DNA of 64,000 nucleotides from Luteibacter sp. (GTDB taxonomy: Bacteria; Pseudomonadota; Gammaproteobacteria; Xanthomonadales; Rhodanobacteraceae). The position numbers and the translations under genes are program-made. Within the stretch, counting starts at the first letter, position 1, and every line of letters starts with the position of its first letter. Shown piece by piece: positions 24,831 through 35,752 of the stretch. The DNA lies in assembly GCF_009912395.1 (NCBI RefSeq), contig NZ_WNDO01000002.1, forward strand, positions 329,601 through 393,600, given 5' to 3'. The notes below the pieces were generated by a model. That model was not told where the DNA came from. It saw only the letters and a list, made by a program, of their open reading frames with translations, and did no database searches.

Positions 24831-26227
24831 CGCGCGCCGCGACCGAACAGCACCACTTCCACCGTCTCGATCAGGATCACCAGGTCGAGGAAGAGGCTGT
24901 GGTTCTTTACGTAGAACAGGTCGTACTTCAGTTTCTCGGCGGCATCTTCCTCCGAGGCTCCGTACGAATAGCAAAGCTGCGCCCAGCCAGCGAGACCGGG
25001 CTTGATGCTGTGGCGCAGGCCGTAATAGCGGATCTTGTTTTCCAGGTCGGACACGAATTGCGGTCGTTCCGGACGCGGCCCCACGATGCTCATGTCGCCG
25101 CGGACCACGTTCCACAGCTGCGGCAGCTCGTCGAAGCGCAGCTTGCGGCAGATTCGCCCCACGCGGGTGACGCGGTCGTCGTTGGCCTTGGCCCAGCGTG
25201 CCACGCCGTCCATTTCGGCGTCGGTGCGCATGCTGCGGAATTTGTACAGCCAGAACACGCGCCCATGCTCGCCGACGCGTTCCTGACGGTAGAGGATGGG
25301 CTGCCCCGCGCCGGATTCGAGGCGAATGGCCAGCACGACACCCAGCATCAAGGGCCAGCAGAGCAGGGCGATTGCGAGCGAGGCGAGGATGTCGAAGGCG
25401 CGTTTGACGAACAACGCCAGCGGGGATGCGTTGAAGCCGCCGGAGAACACCAGCCAGGATGGATCGAGCATGGTCAGCTGCACTCGACCGGCTTCGCGCT
25501 CGACGAAGGTGGTGAGGTCGGTGATCTGCACGCCCAGCTGGCGACAGGCAAGCAGGTCGTCCATCGGCAGGCTGCCGCGCCGATCGTCCACGCCGACCAC
25601 GATCTCGTCGACGCGCTGGCGGCGGACGAGGTCGGTGAGCGCGGTGTCGCGTGAGATGAGGAGTTCGGTGGGGACGCGTAACTGTTCGTTGGCACCCGGC
25701 ATATAACCGAGCAGGCAGAAGCCGCGACGGTCGGATCGGCGGCGCATGCGATTGTGGATCTGTGCTGCGCGCTCGCCCGCGCCGAGCACGATGACGCGCC
25801 GCTTAAGGGCTTCCAGTTCCACCAGGCGCATGAACAGCCCGCGGAACGCGGCCGTGGCTAGGAAGCCGATGACCAGCGCGATGCCGAACACGCCGCGTCC
25901 GACGTAGGCGTGTGGAATCACGTAATAGCCCACCACCAGTGCAAGGCCACCGAGGGCGAAGGCGATGGCGTGACGCGCGATCTGGCCTCGCCAGCTCATG
26001 CGCAGGTTGGCCCGGTATTCGCCGAGCGCCGCCATGCCAAGGAGAATCGCCAGCGCGAACATCGCGGCGCGGCCGGCGAGCAGGGCCGGTGAGGCGGTCA
26101 GTTCCTCGGGCGCGGGTGCGAAGCGGATCAGCGTCGCCAGTTGCAGCGATAGCGCAAGCAGGCCCAGTTCGCATACCGCGAGCAAGGTGATCCAGCGCAG
26201 GATGGGTTGCCGGAACAGGCGGATCAT
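24827..26227 (-). CDS. EPS phosphoglycosyltransferase (EpsB/WcaJ type, TIGR03013-like)
   Basis: A 466-residue inner-membrane enzyme that starts EPS assembly by moving a sugar-1-phosphate to undecaprenyl phosphate. It has four to five N-terminal membrane helices (residues 9-130), a CoA-binding-like middle domain (RVIVLGAGERAAQI), the TIGR03013 marker DPSWLVFSGGF, and a C-terminal catalytic module with YRQERVGEHGRVF, KFRSMRTDAE, LRFDELPQLWNVVRGDMS and VGPRPERP. This is the variant usually found in exosortase-type EPS loci. It is the last gene of the second EPS block, separated from the others by a repeat region. Confidence 0.92.
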   Translation of the reverse strand: MIRLFRQPILRWITLLAVCELGLLALSLQLATLIRFAPAPEELTASPALLAGRAAMFALAILLGMAALGEYRANLRMSWRGQIARHAIAFALGGLALVVGYYVIPHAYVGRGVFGIALVIGFLATAAFRGLFMRLVELEALKRRVIVLGAGERAAQIHNRMRRRSDRRGFCLLGYMPGANEQLRVPTELLISRDTALTDLVRRQRVDEIVVGVDDRRGSLPMDDLLACRQLGVQITDLTTFVEREAGRVQLTMLDPSWLVFSGGFNASPLALFVKRAFDILASLAIALLCWPLMLGVVLAIRLESGAGQPILYRQERVGEHGRVFWLYKFRSMRTDAEMDGVARWAKANDDRVTRVGRICRKLRFDELPQLWNVVRGDMSIVGPRPERPQFVSDLENKIRYYGLRHSIKPGLAGWAQLCYSYGASEEDAAEKLKYDLFYVKNHSLFLDLVILIETVEVVLFGRGAR

Positions 26228-26339
26228 CGGTAGGTCCCCTTCATCGTCGAAACGACGTTAGGGGCCTGACGGGCATGTGTCGATTGCACGTTACGGCTTC
26301 CGTGCGGCTAGGCCGATAGGGTGTAACAGGGATGTGCCA

Positions 26340-26625
26340 CTGAGGCGAAAAGCCGATGCGACGCTTTCGTGGTGCTGGTGAACCGGGGCGCTGGGTTCCT
26401 GTTTTCACAGGAACGACGTGAGGTGATGCGTCGTTCCTGCGCACGCAGGAACCCAGCGCGAGGCGATCGGTTGTCGCGAGGGACCTTCCTACGCCAAAGC
26501 CGATGCAACGGCGTCGCGGTACTGGTGAACCGGGGCGCTGGGTTCCTGTTTTCACAGGAACGACGTGAGGTCATGTGTCGTTCCTGAGCACGCAGCAACC
26601 CAGTGCGAAGAAGTCGGCTATCGCG
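26340..26625. repeat. Two units of the GTTCC-type composite repeat, minus orientation
   Basis: Two units related to the 22.3-kb array, in the opposite orientation, with hairpins GTTCCTGTTTTCACAGGAAC and a partner with CCTGCGCACGCAGG. They fill most of the 408-bp gap between the sugar transferase and GMC oxidoreductase genes. The rest of the gap (26228-26339) shows nothing else. Confidence 0.85.
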
Positions 26626-26635
26626 AGAGAAGCAG

Positions 26636-28279
26636 TCACAGCAGATCGCGCAGCTGCTCCGCCAACCGGAGGCTCAGCGCGATCAGGGTGAAGGTGGGGA
26701 ACGCCCAGCCTCCGGTCGGAAACACCGAACTGCCCGCGACATGCAGGTTGGCGATGCCGTGGACCTTGCCGTTCGGATCGACGACACCCTGGTCGGGCGA
26801 GGTCGCCATGCGCGTGCTGCCCATGTGATGCGCGGTGCCGTGCACCTCGGGGGTGAGGCGGTCGTCGTCCACCCAGGGCGAGGCCTCGAACTGCCCGCCG
26901 CAGGCGTCGGCCAGGCGTTGGCCGCTGAGGGCGGTAAGGGTGCGCCAGGTGTGGCGATCGAGGTCGGTGAGGCGCCAGTCGATACGGACCTTGCGTAAGC
27001 CGAGCGTATCGCGCCTCTCGTCCAGCACGACGCGACTATCGCGATTGGGCGCCTGTTCGAAGAAACCGACCAGGTCGACGCGCTCGCTGCGTACCGTCGG
27101 GCGATCGCCGATCTTCTGCGCCACGGCGCGCACGACGTCGCCGATATGCAGGCCCAGTCGGACTGCGCTGATGGCAAGGCCTTGCGGCACGGCCACTGTC
27201 CCCGTCGGTCCGTTCTGCAACGCGGCGCACAGGCGTGCTTCGAGCAAGGCACCTTCGTCGCGCGTGGGCGGCCGCAGCGCGGCACGGACATCGCGAAGCG
27301 CGCGAATCCCCGTGGGTACGTCGCCTTCCACGGCAAAGGGGTGCACGCGCCCATTCAGCACGCGGTGCCGGCGCTGTGCGGACATGGCCAGGCCGATCTC
27401 ACTGGCCAGCGGTGCGCGCACCTTGCCGATGGTCCGTTCATAAGGACGGGTGAGGCGGTCCGGCGTACGGGAACGTACCGTGCCGATGCGTCCGCTGGGA
27501 TGATCCATGAAGTAACGGCCCACGAGATCACGATCATTGCCGAGGCCGTGTGGCGCGACCTCGTCGGATAGCAGCAGGATGCGGGCGTTCTCGATGCCGC
27601 CGGCGGCCAGCACGTAATGACGTGCACGCACGCGGCCGCGACGCCCCTCGGGCGTACCGATACGTAGCCCGGTCACTTCGGTGGCCGTGTCGTTGGATTC
27701 CAGCGCCATCGCATTGGCATGCAGCAGGACGGTGACGTTGGGCAGGCCGCCCAGCTCGTCGCGATAGGCCTCGCCGAACGTGATGGGACTGCGGGCGAAG
27801 GTGTAGTTGGCCAGATGTTCCGGATCGAGGTCGAGCGGCGGTCGCGGCGTCGGCCCATCGAACGCGCCGGGACCGAAACCGTGGTTGGGTTCGATCCGGC
27901 AGAACTCGCGGGCACGCTCGTACCAAGGCGCAAGGTCGTCGTAGCGCAGCGGCCAGCCGCTGTCGGGGACCCAGTCGCGCGGTGCCATGTCGCTGTCTGC
28001 AAGGGGGATGCAGCCGCCGCCCCATAGGGTGCAGCTACCGCCGAACACGCGCATGCGCGAGGTGCCTGCGTCGAGCGCAAGGTCGCCGCTGGAGTGGCCG
28101 TCGTAGAGCGACTGGCTACGTTCCTCGCCGGTCAGGCCGCCGCCTTCGACAACGCAGACGCGAAGGTGGCTGCCAGCGAAAGCGCGCGCGATGGCGATGC
28201 CGGCGGGGCCGGCACCGACGATGCACAGGTCGGCGTCATGGTCGGACGGCGTGTCGCCATCCAGGTAATCCAGAATCAC
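26636..28279 (-). CDS. GMC-family FAD-dependent oxidoreductase
   Basis: A 547-residue flavoprotein: N-terminal FAD site [17 protein letters not shown], the Trp-rich [16 protein letters not shown] segment near residue 73, and a C-terminal GMC domain with [10 protein letters not shown] and the conserved His near residue 487. Family members oxidise sugars or alcohols. Its position next to UDP-sugar genes suggests it acts on a saccharide, but nothing shows the substrate. No signal peptide. Its 5' end overlaps the 3' end of the epimerase gene by 44 bp. Confidence 0.87.
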   Translation of the reverse strand: MILDYLDGDTPSDHDADLCIVGAGPAGIAIARAFAGSHLRVCVVEGGGLTGEERSQSLYDGHSSGDLALDAGTSRMRVFGGSCTLWGGGCIPLADSDMAPRDWVPDSGWPLRYDDLAPWYERAREFCRIEPNHGFGPGAFDGPTPRPPLDLDPEHLANYTFARSPITFGEAYRDELGGLPNVTVLLHANAMALESNDTATEVTGLRIGTPEGRRGRVRARHYVLAAGGIENARILLLSDEVAPHGLGNDRDLVGRYFMDHPSGRIGTVRSRTPDRLTRPYERTIGKVRAPLASEIGLAMSAQRRHRVLNGRVHPFAVEGDVPTGIRALRDVRAALRPPTRDEGALLEARLCAALQNGPTGTVAVPQGLAISAVRLGLHIGDVVRAVAQKIGDRPTVRSERVDLVGFFEQAPNRDSRVVLDERRDTLGLRKVRIDWRLTDLDRHTWRTLTALSGQRLADACGGQFEASPWVDDDRLTPEVHGTAHHMGSTRMATSPDQGVVDPNGKVHGIANLHVAGSSVFPTGGWAFPTFTLIALSLRLAEQLRDLL

Positions 28280-29327
28280 GGAGCGGCTCCTCGAAAGGTG
28301 CGTCGTCGTTGTGGGGATGAGGCTCGTAGTAAGCCAGGTACCAATCGACGAAGCGCCTCACCCCTTCGCGCACGCCGACGGTCGGGGCGTAGCCCGTGTC
28401 GTGCTTCAACGCCGCCACGCTGGCCTCGGTGTCGGGAACATCGCCTGCCTGCAGGGGCAGCATCCGCATGATGGCCTTCCTGCCCAGGCACGCTTCCAGC
28501 ACTTCGATGTAACGCAGCAGCTCCACCGGCTCTTCGTTGCCGATGTTGTAGATCCGGAACGGCGCCACGCCACTGGACGCGGGATCGGGCCGGTGACCGT
28601 CCCAGTCCGCGTTGGCGGCGGGTACGCGGTCAAGGGTGCGCAGCACGCCTTCGACGATGTCGTCCACGTAGGTAAAGCTGCGCCGGTGCTTCCCGTGGTT
28701 GAACACAGGGATGGGTTCGCCGGCCAGGATGGCCTTGGTGAACAGGAACAGCGCCATGTCCGGACGTCCCCACGGGCCGTATACGGTGAAGAAGCGCAGG
28801 CCAGTACACGGCAGGCCGTAGAGATGGGCGTAGCTATGCGCCATCTGTTCGTTCGCTTTTTTCGATGCGGCGTAGAGCGTCAGCGGATGCTCGGTCGACT
28901 GGCTCTCCGAGAACGGCATGGCCGTGTCGGCGCCATAGACGGAGCTGGTGGAAGCGAAGACGAGGTGTTCGACGTCGTGATGTCGGCAGCCTTCCAGCAC
29001 ATGCAGGAAGCCGGTGATATTGCTCGCGACGTAGACGTGGGGATTCTCCGCCGCGTAACGGACGCCGGCCTGCGCGGCGAGGTTCACCACGCGTCGCGGC
29101 TTGTGCGTTTCGAAGACCTTCGCCACGGCGTCGCGGTCCGCCAGGTCGGCATGGACATGCGTATAGCGCGGGTGATCGGCGAAGCGCGCAAGGCGAGCCT
29201 TTTTGAGGCCCACATCGTAGTAATCGGACAGGCAGTCGATGCCCACCACCTCGTCGCCACGCTCCAGCAGGCGCATGGCGACATGCGACCCGATGAATCC
29301 TGCTGTACCGGTCACCAGCACTTTCAT
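28236..29327 (-). CDS. NAD-dependent UDP-sugar epimerase (UDP-glucuronate 4-epimerase type)
   Basis: A 363-residue SDR epimerase. The NAD site is GTAGFIGSH at the N-terminus, the catalytic serine is in FASTSSVYG and the YxxxK pair is in [23 protein letters not shown] and [22 protein letters not shown] are typical of UDP-glucuronate 4-epimerases. The last 20-30 residues extend past the usual end and overlap the GMC gene by 44 bp. It follows the dehydrogenase gene by 11 bp, so the pair would make and epimerise UDP-uronic acids for EPS. Confidence 0.88.
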   Translation of the reverse strand: MKVLVTGTAGFIGSHVAMRLLERGDEVVGIDCLSDYYDVGLKKARLARFADHPRYTHVHADLADRDAVAKVFETHKPRRVVNLAAQAGVRYAAENPHVYVASNITGFLHVLEGCRHHDVEHLVFASTSSVYGADTAMPFSESQSTEHPLTLYAASKKANEQMAHSYAHLYGLPCTGLRFFTVYGPWGRPDMALFLFTKAILAGEPIPVFNHGKHRRSFTYVDDIVEGVLRTLDRVPAANADWDGHRPDPASSGVAPFRIYNIGNEEPVELLRYIEVLEACLGRKAIMRMLPLQAGDVPDTEASVAALKHDTGYAPTVGVREGVRRFVDWYLAYYEPHPHNDDAPFEEPLRDSGLPGWRHAVRP

Positions 29328-29338
29328 GGGCGGGTGAC

Positions 29339-30700
29339 TCAGAGTCGGCCGTCCACCGCGTGACGCGGCAGAACGTACTTCACGTCGTAGAGCAGGGACA
29401 CCGGCTTGCCGAACGCGCGGATGCCGTCGCTACCCAGGTCGACGAACTGACGATGCCCGACCGCCACCACCACGGCGTCGTAGCTACCCGGCTCGGGTGT
29501 CGCGACGGGCGTGATGCCGTATTCATGGACGGCTTCCGCGGGATGCACCCAGGGATCGTGCACGTCCACCGAGACGCCGTATCCGTCCAGCGCCCCCACG
29601 ATATCCACCACGCGCGTGTTCCGCAGGTCCGGGCAGTTTTCCTTGAAGGCCAGTCCCAGCACCAGCACGCGCGCCGCCACCGGGTTGATGCCCTTGCGCA
29701 CCATCAGGCATACGACCTCACTGGCGACATAGGGACCCATGCCATCGTTGGTCCGGCGTCCGGCCAGGATGACGTCGGGGTGGTGTCCCACCTGCTGCGC
29801 CTTGTGCGTGAGGTAGTAAGGATCCACGCTGATGCAATGGCCACCGACCAGTCCCGGCCGGAAGGGCAGGAAGTTCCACTTGGTGCCCGCTGCTTCCAGT
29901 ACTTCGAGGGTGTCGATGCCGAGCTTGTTGAAGAGGATGGCCAGGTCATTGACCAGGGCGATGTTCAGGTCCCGTTGGGTGTTCTCGATGACCTTGGCCG
30001 CTTCGGCGACCTTGATCGAGCTGGCCCGGTGGGTTCCTGCGACGATGATCGAGCGGTATAGCCGATCGACAAAGTCCGCCGCTTCCGGGGTCGAGCCGGA
30101 CGTGACCTTGAGGATGCCCGTGACACGGTGCTCGCGGTCGCCTGGATTGATCCGTTCGGGGCTGTAGCCGGCGAAGAAGTCCTGGTTGAACACCAGGCCG
30201 GATTCCCGTTCGAGGATAGGTACGCAGACCTCTTCGGTGCAGCCGGGGTAGACGGTGGATTCGTACACCACGATGTCCCCGGGCTTGAGGACCTTGCCGA
30301 TCGTCTCGCTGGCCCGTATCAGAGGTAGCAGGTCGGGGCGTTTGGCGTCGTCGATGGGCGTGGGGACGGTGACGATATAGACATCGCAGTCTGCGAGATC
30401 GCCGATACCTGAGGAAAAGCGGAGCCTGCGGGCACCGGCGAGCTCGTCACCGTCGACTTCGAGGGTGCCGTCATGGCCGTTGCGCAGTTCGTCGATGCGC
30501 GCATTATTGATGTCGAAACCGAGGGTTGCGTATCGCTTGCCGAATTCGACGGCAAGTGGCAACCCGACATAGCCAAGACCGACGATGCCGATCCTCGCCG
30601 TATCCAGCGTTCGCGGATATTCGGCAACATAAAGTTGCGATCCGGCGCGCGGTTCATGTGCCGCGGCGCCGCCTTCGGTTCGGCGACTTGCAGTGTCCAT
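29339..30700 (-). CDS. tviB: UDP-sugar 6-dehydrogenase (TviB/WbpA type)
   Basis: A 453-residue nucleotide-sugar dehydrogenase. The Rossmann NAD site is [17 protein letters not shown]. The catalytic cysteine is in [14 protein letters not shown], and [16 protein letters not shown] marks the C-terminal domain. It resembles the UDP-GlcNAc/UDP-GalNAc dehydrogenases (TviB, WbpA) more than UDP-glucose dehydrogenase. Residues 1-30 are not family sequence, and a later start is possible. It is the first gene of the minus-strand EPS block and diverges from the response-regulator gene. Confidence 0.88.
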   Translation of the reverse strand: MDTASRRTEGGAAAHEPRAGSQLYVAEYPRTLDTARIGIVGLGYVGLPLAVEFGKRYATLGFDINNARIDELRNGHDGTLEVDGDELAGARRLRFSSGIGDLADCDVYIVTVPTPIDDAKRPDLLPLIRASETIGKVLKPGDIVVYESTVYPGCTEEVCVPILERESGLVFNQDFFAGYSPERINPGDREHRVTGILKVTSGSTPEAADFVDRLYRSIIVAGTHRASSIKVAEAAKVIENTQRDLNIALVNDLAILFNKLGIDTLEVLEAAGTKWNFLPFRPGLVGGHCISVDPYYLTHKAQQVGHHPDVILAGRRTNDGMGPYVASEVVCLMVRKGINPVAARVLVLGLAFKENCPDLRNTRVVDIVGALDGYGVSVDVHDPWVHPAEAVHEYGITPVATPEPGSYDAVVVAVGHRQFVDLGSDGIRAFGKPVSLLYDVKYVLPRHAVDGRL

Positions 30701-30912
30701 TCGCGCGTCCTACCCCTGGTTGGCGATCGAAAACCCCATGGGACGGGGCGAAAGAAGCGTAGCAACGCGGCCCGCGCCTGCCTGTACCGCTTATGGCGCT
30801 GGCCGAATGGCCAATCCGGGGGTGGTACCGAACGATAGAGGTATGGACGGCCCAACGCCCGATTGACGTTTACATTGTTACGGCGCCGCGATAAGGTTCG
30901 TGACGCCTGCCA

Positions 30913-31608
30913 ATGACGGCCGGGCCCTCGATGTTCAACCAGTTATGCGGCCTGCCCATGTCCACGCGACCCCACATCGGCCCTGTCCGCGTGGCCTTGC
31001 TCGATGACCACGCGCTTGTGCGCAAGGGACTCGAAGCCGAGCTGGCCGGCGATAAGGGAATGGTTGTCGTCGGTAGTTACGGCTCCAGCAAATCGTTCAA
31101 GGAGAATTTGGAAAGGTTCCCCTTCGATGTGGCCGTGATCGATTATTCCCTGGGCAGCGGTGAAGCCGACGGAGTCCAGCTCGTCAGGCAGCTGCTCTCC
31201 AAAGACGCCTCAATGAAGATTCTCATCGTGTCCGCCTACGACGACGGGGTCGTGGTGGGCAACCTGATACGCGCCGGTGCGAAGGGGTTCGTGGCGAAGA
31301 GCCGCCCCCTGGCGGAGGTCAGCACGGGAATACGGGAAGTCTTCAAAGGTGCGATCTACACGGCCTACACGGAGATCGTCGAAGTCCAGCTTCCGGCGGT
31401 TGATCTGCTTTCCCCCAACGAGTACGAGGTCGTCCGGTATTTTTCGGAAGGCATGTCGGTGAGCCAGATCGCCAGCCAGCTCAACAAGAGCATGAAGACC
31501 ATCAGCACCCAGAAGTCGAATGCCTGCAAGAAGCTTGGCGTGAACAGCGACGTGGAGTTGCTCAAGGTGATCCTTCCCCATTTCAAGAGTATCGGTAGCT
31601 CGTCGTGA
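30913..31608 (+). CDS. LuxR/FixJ-type response regulator (EvgA/BvgA-like)
   Basis: Up to 231 residues: a receiver domain (VALLDDHALVRKG, phospho-Asp in VAVIDYSLG, KSRP) and a C-terminal LuxR-type helix-turn-helix (LSPNEYEVVRYFSEGMSVSQIASQLNKSMKTISTQKSNACKKLG). This is the EvgA/BvgA/RcsB-like type. The start is uncertain (30913, 30931 and 30958 are all in frame and none has a good ribosome site). It overlaps the sensor gene by four bases and lies divergent from the EPS block, which it may control. Confidence 0.87.
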   Translation: MTAGPSMFNQLCGLPMSTRPHIGPVRVALLDDHALVRKGLEAELAGDKGMVVVGSYGSSKSFKENLERFPFDVAVIDYSLGSGEADGVQLVRQLLSKDASMKILIVSAYDDGVVVGNLIRAGAKGFVAKSRPLAEVSTGIREVFKGAIYTAYTEIVEVQLPAVDLLSPNEYEVVRYFSEGMSVSQIASQLNKSMKTISTQKSNACKKLGVNSDVELLKVILPHFKSIGSSS

Positions 31609-33890
31609 TACGTACGGTGGCGCGCGCGATCCTTCTGCTGGCTGCGTGTACCGCCTGCATGGGCGCCTCGCCACCGCCGCCGGATGCGGCGGCGATCCGG
31701 CGGTGGGTGGCGGCACATCCGGTGGTGCGCGTCGCGTTGGACGACCAGCTCGGCGGTGAAGTCGTCGGCGGCAAGGCCAATCCGCTGGTCACCGAATACC
31801 TGCAGATCGCTTCGCGCAACTCGGGTGTCAAGTTCGAGCCCATGCACATGAATTCGTGGAACGACGCGGTCAAGGCGTTTCGTGAGGGTAGGGCGGACAT
31901 TCTCCCTTCGCTGACCGACCGGCTCCTGGCGACGGATGCCGGTCCTGATACCCTTCTTTCCACGCCGTTCTACGTGGGACGCACACTCATCATCGCGCGG
32001 ACGGTCGGCCCCGAAAAACTCGACCTGCATGCCCTGCGTGGACGCGCTGTCGCCTTTCGCAAGGGAGGTGCCTACGAGGAATGGTTGCGCCGCGAACATC
32101 CTGAAATCCAGCGTGTGCCCTTGGGCGATGTCATCCAGGTGCTCGGGGCGGTGGAGAGCGGCATCGCATACGCCGCCATTGGCGCCGACGTTTCCTATTA
32201 TCCGATCGTGAGGCGTGACTACCCCGTCGTGCTGCATGTCGCGGGTGACATTCCCGACGTGCCGGTGACGGTACGGGTGGCCGTGCGTCGTGACGAGCCG
32301 GAGTTACTGGCCCTGGTACAGGGTTCGCTCAGCGGCGTGGCCGACAGTGACAACGAGCGCATCGTCGAGCACTGGCTACAGACGGTCTACATGAGGGCCC
32401 CGTCGATCGCGATGGTGCTTTCCATCTATTGGAAGCAGCTGCTCTTCGGCTCCACCCTGCTGATCTTTTCGCTGCTGATGATGCGTCGCGCGCAGATGCT
32501 GTCGCGAAAGAGCGAGCAGCAGAAAACCATGCTGCTCGCGGTCATGAGCCATGAGGTGCGCAACGCGGTGAATGCGGTGACCTCGTCGATCGACCTGCTC
32601 GCGCGTACGCCGCTCAGTGGTCCGCAACACGACCTGATGGCCATCGCACTGTCCAGCAGCCGCAACCTGCAGGGGTTATTGCGCAACGCGCTGGAGTTCA
32701 CTCGCAACGAGACGGCAGGCTTCACGCCTGACCTCGCCTCGTGCGACGCCTATGCCATCGCACGCGACGCACTCCAGGCGCATCAGGCCGCCCTTGAGGC
32801 GAAGGGCGTCGATATCCGGCTCGATCTGCCGCGTGGTCCGTTGCCCTGGTTGTTGCTCGATGGACCACGCCTGCGCCAGGTGGTGGACAACCTTGTCGGC
32901 AACGCCGTCAAGTTCACCGCGCGAGGCCATGTCGGTGTCGCGTTGTGGCAGGACGACGGTGGCTCGGGGGCTGACCACGTGCGCCGGTTGTTCATCGAGG
33001 TGTCGGACACCGGCGAGGGCATACCGCAGGATCGCCAGCGCGACGTGTTCGAGGCGTTCGGCCAGGCGCACGGTAGCCGGTCGCGCCAGTTGGGCGGCGC
33101 CGGACTGGGCCTCGCGATCTGTCGCGACATCGTCACGCAACTGGGGGGCACGCTCGAGCTGAACAGCGCGGTGGGCGTGGGCACCACGGTGCGCCTCGTG
33201 CTTCCGACCAGCCTGATCCCGCTGGAGGTCGATACGGTCACGGCGGAGGAGATGCCTTCCGCATTCGATGACGAAGGCAGCGTCCTGCTCGTCGAAGATC
33301 ATCCCGCCAACCGGCAGGTACTCACCGCTCAACTGCGTCATCTCGGCTACGACGTGATAGCCGTGGGCGAGGGGCGTGCGGCGGTCGATGCATTCCAGAC
33401 CCAACGTTTCGATGCCGTGCTGCTGGATTGCGAGCTGCCCGACATGCCCGGCTACGACGTGGCGCGAGCATTGCGGGCGATCGAGTCCCGCCACGCGCTG
33501 GCCCCCGCGAAGCTCGTGGCGATTTCCGCGAGCACGGGCGAAGACCATGTGCGCCGCTGCGAGGCGGCAGGCATCGATGTCGTGCTGGGCAAGCCGCTGG
33601 ACATCCCGACGCTTTGCACGGCGCTGTTCGCGCCCTTCGACATCGACCAGGCCCGGGACACGTTTCGCAAGGAATCGCGAAAGGATCTCACGAGGCTCCG
33701 AGCCGCGCTGGCCGCGGACGACAGGCACGACGCGGCGCGAGCGGTGCACCGCATGCGCGGCGGGGCCCTCATCTGCGGGGCGTCCGATCTCGCCGCGTTG
33801 CTCGGCGAGCTGGAATCCATGCTCGCGACCGGTCATGGCGATCATTCCGCGCTGGAAGATGCCATCGCTCGCGCCGAAAGCCTGATCTGA
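31605..33890 (+). CDS. Hybrid sensor histidine kinase with periplasmic solute-binding domain (EvgS/BvgS-like)
   Basis: A 761-residue four-module sensor: an N-terminal signal and one periplasmic SBP_bac_3-type domain (residues 35-260), a single membrane helix (about 276-293), HisKA with phospho-His H316 in [11 protein letters not shown], HATPase_c (N-box [13 protein letters not shown]1 DTGEGIPQ, G2 GGAGLGLAI), a receiver with D608 and an Hpt domain with H715 in AVHRMRGG. EvgS and BvgS have two periplasmic domains; this has one. It starts at a GTG overlapping the regulator stop (GTGA), so the two form a phosphorelay. Confidence 0.92.
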   Translation: MIRTVARAILLLAACTACMGASPPPPDAAAIRRWVAAHPVVRVALDDQLGGEVVGGKANPLVTEYLQIASRNSGVKFEPMHMNSWNDAVKAFREGRADILPSLTDRLLATDAGPDTLLSTPFYVGRTLIIARTVGPEKLDLHALRGRAVAFRKGGAYEEWLRREHPEIQRVPLGDVIQVLGAVESGIAYAAIGADVSYYPIVRRDYPVVLHVAGDIPDVPVTVRVAVRRDEPELLALVQGSLSGVADSDNERIVEHWLQTVYMRAPSIAMVLSIYWKQLLFGSTLLIFSLLMMRRAQMLSRKSEQQKTMLLAVMSHEVRNAVNAVTSSIDLLARTPLSGPQHDLMAIALSSSRNLQGLLRNALEFTRNETAGFTPDLASCDAYAIARDALQAHQAALEAKGVDIRLDLPRGPLPWLLLDGPRLRQVVDNLVGNAVKFTARGHVGVALWQDDGGSGADHVRRLFIEVSDTGEGIPQDRQRDVFEAFGQAHGSRSRQLGGAGLGLAICRDIVTQLGGTLELNSAVGVGTTVRLVLPTSLIPLEVDTVTAEEMPSAFDDEGSVLLVEDHPANRQVLTAQLRHLGYDVIAVGEGRAAVDAFQTQRFDAVLLDCELPDMPGYDVARALRAIESRHALAPAKLVAISASTGEDHVRRCEAAGIDVVLGKPLDIPTLCTALFAPFDIDQARDTFRKESRKDLTRLRAALAADDRHDAARAVHRMRGGALICGASDLAALLGELESMLATGHGDHSALEDAIARAESLI

Positions 33891-33976
33891 ACGAAGGCGT
33901 CCGCATGACGCCCTTTAAACGGTCAGGCGTGTACCCATGTGTTTTGGGGTTTCCCGTCACGCAACGGAGTACATCG

Positions 33977-34837
33977 ATGTCCGGCATCAACGCAGCCGCA
34001 AGCGGCACGTTCCGAATCGGTGGCGATCTCGAGGTGAACCGCCTCGGTTTCGGCGCCATGCGCATCACCGGCAAGGGGATCTGGGGCGATCCCGCCGACC
34101 CGCAGAAGGCTCGCGCCACGCTGCGCAAGCTTCCCGAACTGGGCGTGAACTTCATCGACACCGCCGACAGCTACGGTCCTTATGTGAGCGAGGACCTGAT
34201 CCGTGAGGTGCTGCATCCCTATAAGAACCTCGTCGTGGCGACCAAGGCTGGCCTGACCCGTAGCGGACCCGACGTGTGGCCTCCGCTGGGCCGTCCGGAA
34301 TACCTGCGCCAGTGCGTGCTCATGAGCCTTCGTCGCCTGGGCGTCGAGCGCATCGACCTGTGGCAGCTGCACCGTATCGACGCCAAGGTGCCCCGCGACG
34401 AGCAGTTCGACGTGATCAAACAGATGCAGAAAGAAGGCCTGATCCGGCACGTGGGCCTGTCGGAAGTGAACGTCGAGGAGATCGAGGCCGCCTCGAAGTA
34501 CTTCACGGTGACCACGGTGCAGAACCTCTACAACCTCGGCAACCGCAAGAGTGAGGAGGTGCTGGACCATTGCGGCAAGAAGAACATCGGCTTCATTCCG
34601 TGGTATCCGCTGGCTGCTGGCAAGCTCGCCGAAAAGGGCTCGATCCTGTCGAAGATCGCCGACAAGCTCGGTGCGACCGATGGCCAGGTGGCGCTGGCCT
34701 GGCTGTTGAAGCGCTCGCCCGTCATGCTGCCCATCCCCGGAACGGGCAGCCCCGACCACCTCGAGGAAAACGTGAAGGCGGCTTCGCTGAGCCTTTCCGA
34801 CGAGGACTTCAAGGCGCTGGAAGCAGCGGCGAAGTAA
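33977..34837 (+). CDS. Aldo/keto reductase (YajO/AKR11-14-like)
   Basis: A 286-residue aldo/keto reductase. The tetrad is visible: FIDTADSYG (Asp, Tyr), VVATKAG (Lys) and LWQLHRID (His). The C-terminal [17 protein letters not shown] holds the coenzyme phosphate contacts. A GGAG site lies seven bases before the ATG at 33977. It follows the sensor kinase gene by 86 bp and is probably separate. The substrate is unknown. It is only distantly like the reductase at 646. Confidence 0.88.
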   Translation: MSGINAAASGTFRIGGDLEVNRLGFGAMRITGKGIWGDPADPQKARATLRKLPELGVNFIDTADSYGPYVSEDLIREVLHPYKNLVVATKAGLTRSGPDVWPPLGRPEYLRQCVLMSLRRLGVERIDLWQLHRIDAKVPRDEQFDVIKQMQKEGLIRHVGLSEVNVEEIEAASKYFTVTTVQNLYNLGNRKSEEVLDHCGKKNIGFIPWYPLAAGKLAEKGSILSKIADKLGATDGQVALAWLLKRSPVMLPIPGTGSPDHLEENVKAASLSLSDEDFKALEAAAK

Positions 34838-34857
34838 TCGCCTAGGCCGCCTGGACT

Positions 34858-34884
34858 GGCCCTCCGTCGTATGGGCGGAGGGCC
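34858..34884. terminator. Perfect 9-bp hairpin after the aldo/keto reductase gene
   Basis: Arms GGCCCTCCG and CGGAGGGCC with a nine-base loop, 20 bp after the stop and 43 bp before the next ATG. It lacks a T-run, so termination is likely only if assisted. Confidence 0.45.
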
Positions 34885-34927
34885 GTCGTCGTCGCATGAT
34901 CTTGCTACCGTCGCACGCGGGATCGCC

Positions 34928-35752
34928 ATGAACGCCCAGGTCGCCACGCCCATCTGGCAGGGTACGCCCAGCCGCCTTCCTTTCGTGCGGGCCTTGCAGG
35001 AAGCTCGCTATGCACGTCGGTTCTTCGCGCATACGGCGCTGACGCACCATATCTATCGCGGCGTGTTCGCCTCGTTCGACGAGGCGCAGGCCAGCATCCC
35101 CACCGAGCGGACCAGCGGGTACGACAACGCGGATTCCGCCGAGCTTTACCGTGAGCGTACGCGCCGCGTCTTCATCAACGATTACCCGATGATCCATTGG
35201 CTTGGCCGCTTCTTCGCAGAGGGCGCACGGGGTGTCTTCGACGTGGGCGGCCACATCGGCATCGCGTACTACGCCTATCGCCGATACCTGGACTACCCGC
35301 CCGAGCTGCGCTGGACGGTGCTGGACGTGCCGGCGGTGAATGCGGCAGGCGCGCATTGGGCACGAGAGCACGACACCTGGGGGCAACTGGGGTTCGCCAG
35401 CGACATCGTTGGAGCCTCCGGCGTGGACGTGCTTTTCGCCGCGGGCTCCCTGCAATACCTTCGGGTGACCCTGGCTGAAGCACTGGCCACGCTTGCCGAC
35501 AAGCCTCGCTATCTTTTGCTCAATTCCGTACCGGTACACATGCGCGAGTCGTATTTCACCGTGCAGAACATCGGCGTGGCCTGCTGCCCGTACCGGGTGA
35601 CGGCGGAACGGGACTTCCTCGGTGGCCTGGCGGCACTGGGGTACCGCCTGCAAGACCGCTGGGAGAATCCCCAGCGGCACTGCACCATTCCGTTCCATCC
35701 CGACCTGTCGCTCGACCGTTACTTCGGCTTCGCCTTCCGCCGCGACGATTGA
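34928..35752 (+). CDS. Methyltransferase of the TIGR04325 family
   Basis: A 274-residue protein with a class I methyltransferase core: VFDVGGHIGIAYYAYRRYL is the SAM site and RWTVLDVPAVNAAG the following acidic loop. The pattern, including HHIYRGVFASFDEAQASIP and AGSLQYL, fits the putative methyltransferases (TIGR04325) that are often found in polysaccharide loci. The substrate is unknown. It converges with the efflux gene, overlapping it by 34 bp. Confidence 0.82.
   Translation: MNAQVATPIWQGTPSRLPFVRALQEARYARRFFAHTALTHHIYRGVFASFDEAQASIPTERTSGYDNADSAELYRERTRRVFINDYPMIHWLGRFFAEGARGVFDVGGHIGIAYYAYRRYLDYPPELRWTVLDVPAVNAAGAHWAREHDTWGQLGFASDIVGASGVDVLFAAGSLQYLRVTLAEALATLADKPRYLLLNSVPVHMRESYFTVQNIGVACCPYRVTAERDFLGGLAALGYRLQDRWENPQRHCTIPFHPDLSLDRYFGFAFRRDD

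Noticed and set aside
30863..30895. A sigma-70 promoter (TTGACG ... GATAAG) upstream of the response regulator
   Set aside because: The spacing is 21 bp, too long; an alternative TTTACA has only 15 bp. Not strong enough to list.
33923..35698. A 591-codon minus-strand open frame across the reductase and methyltransferase genes
   Set aside because: It spans two genes with recognised motifs and the hairpin between them; no start signal.
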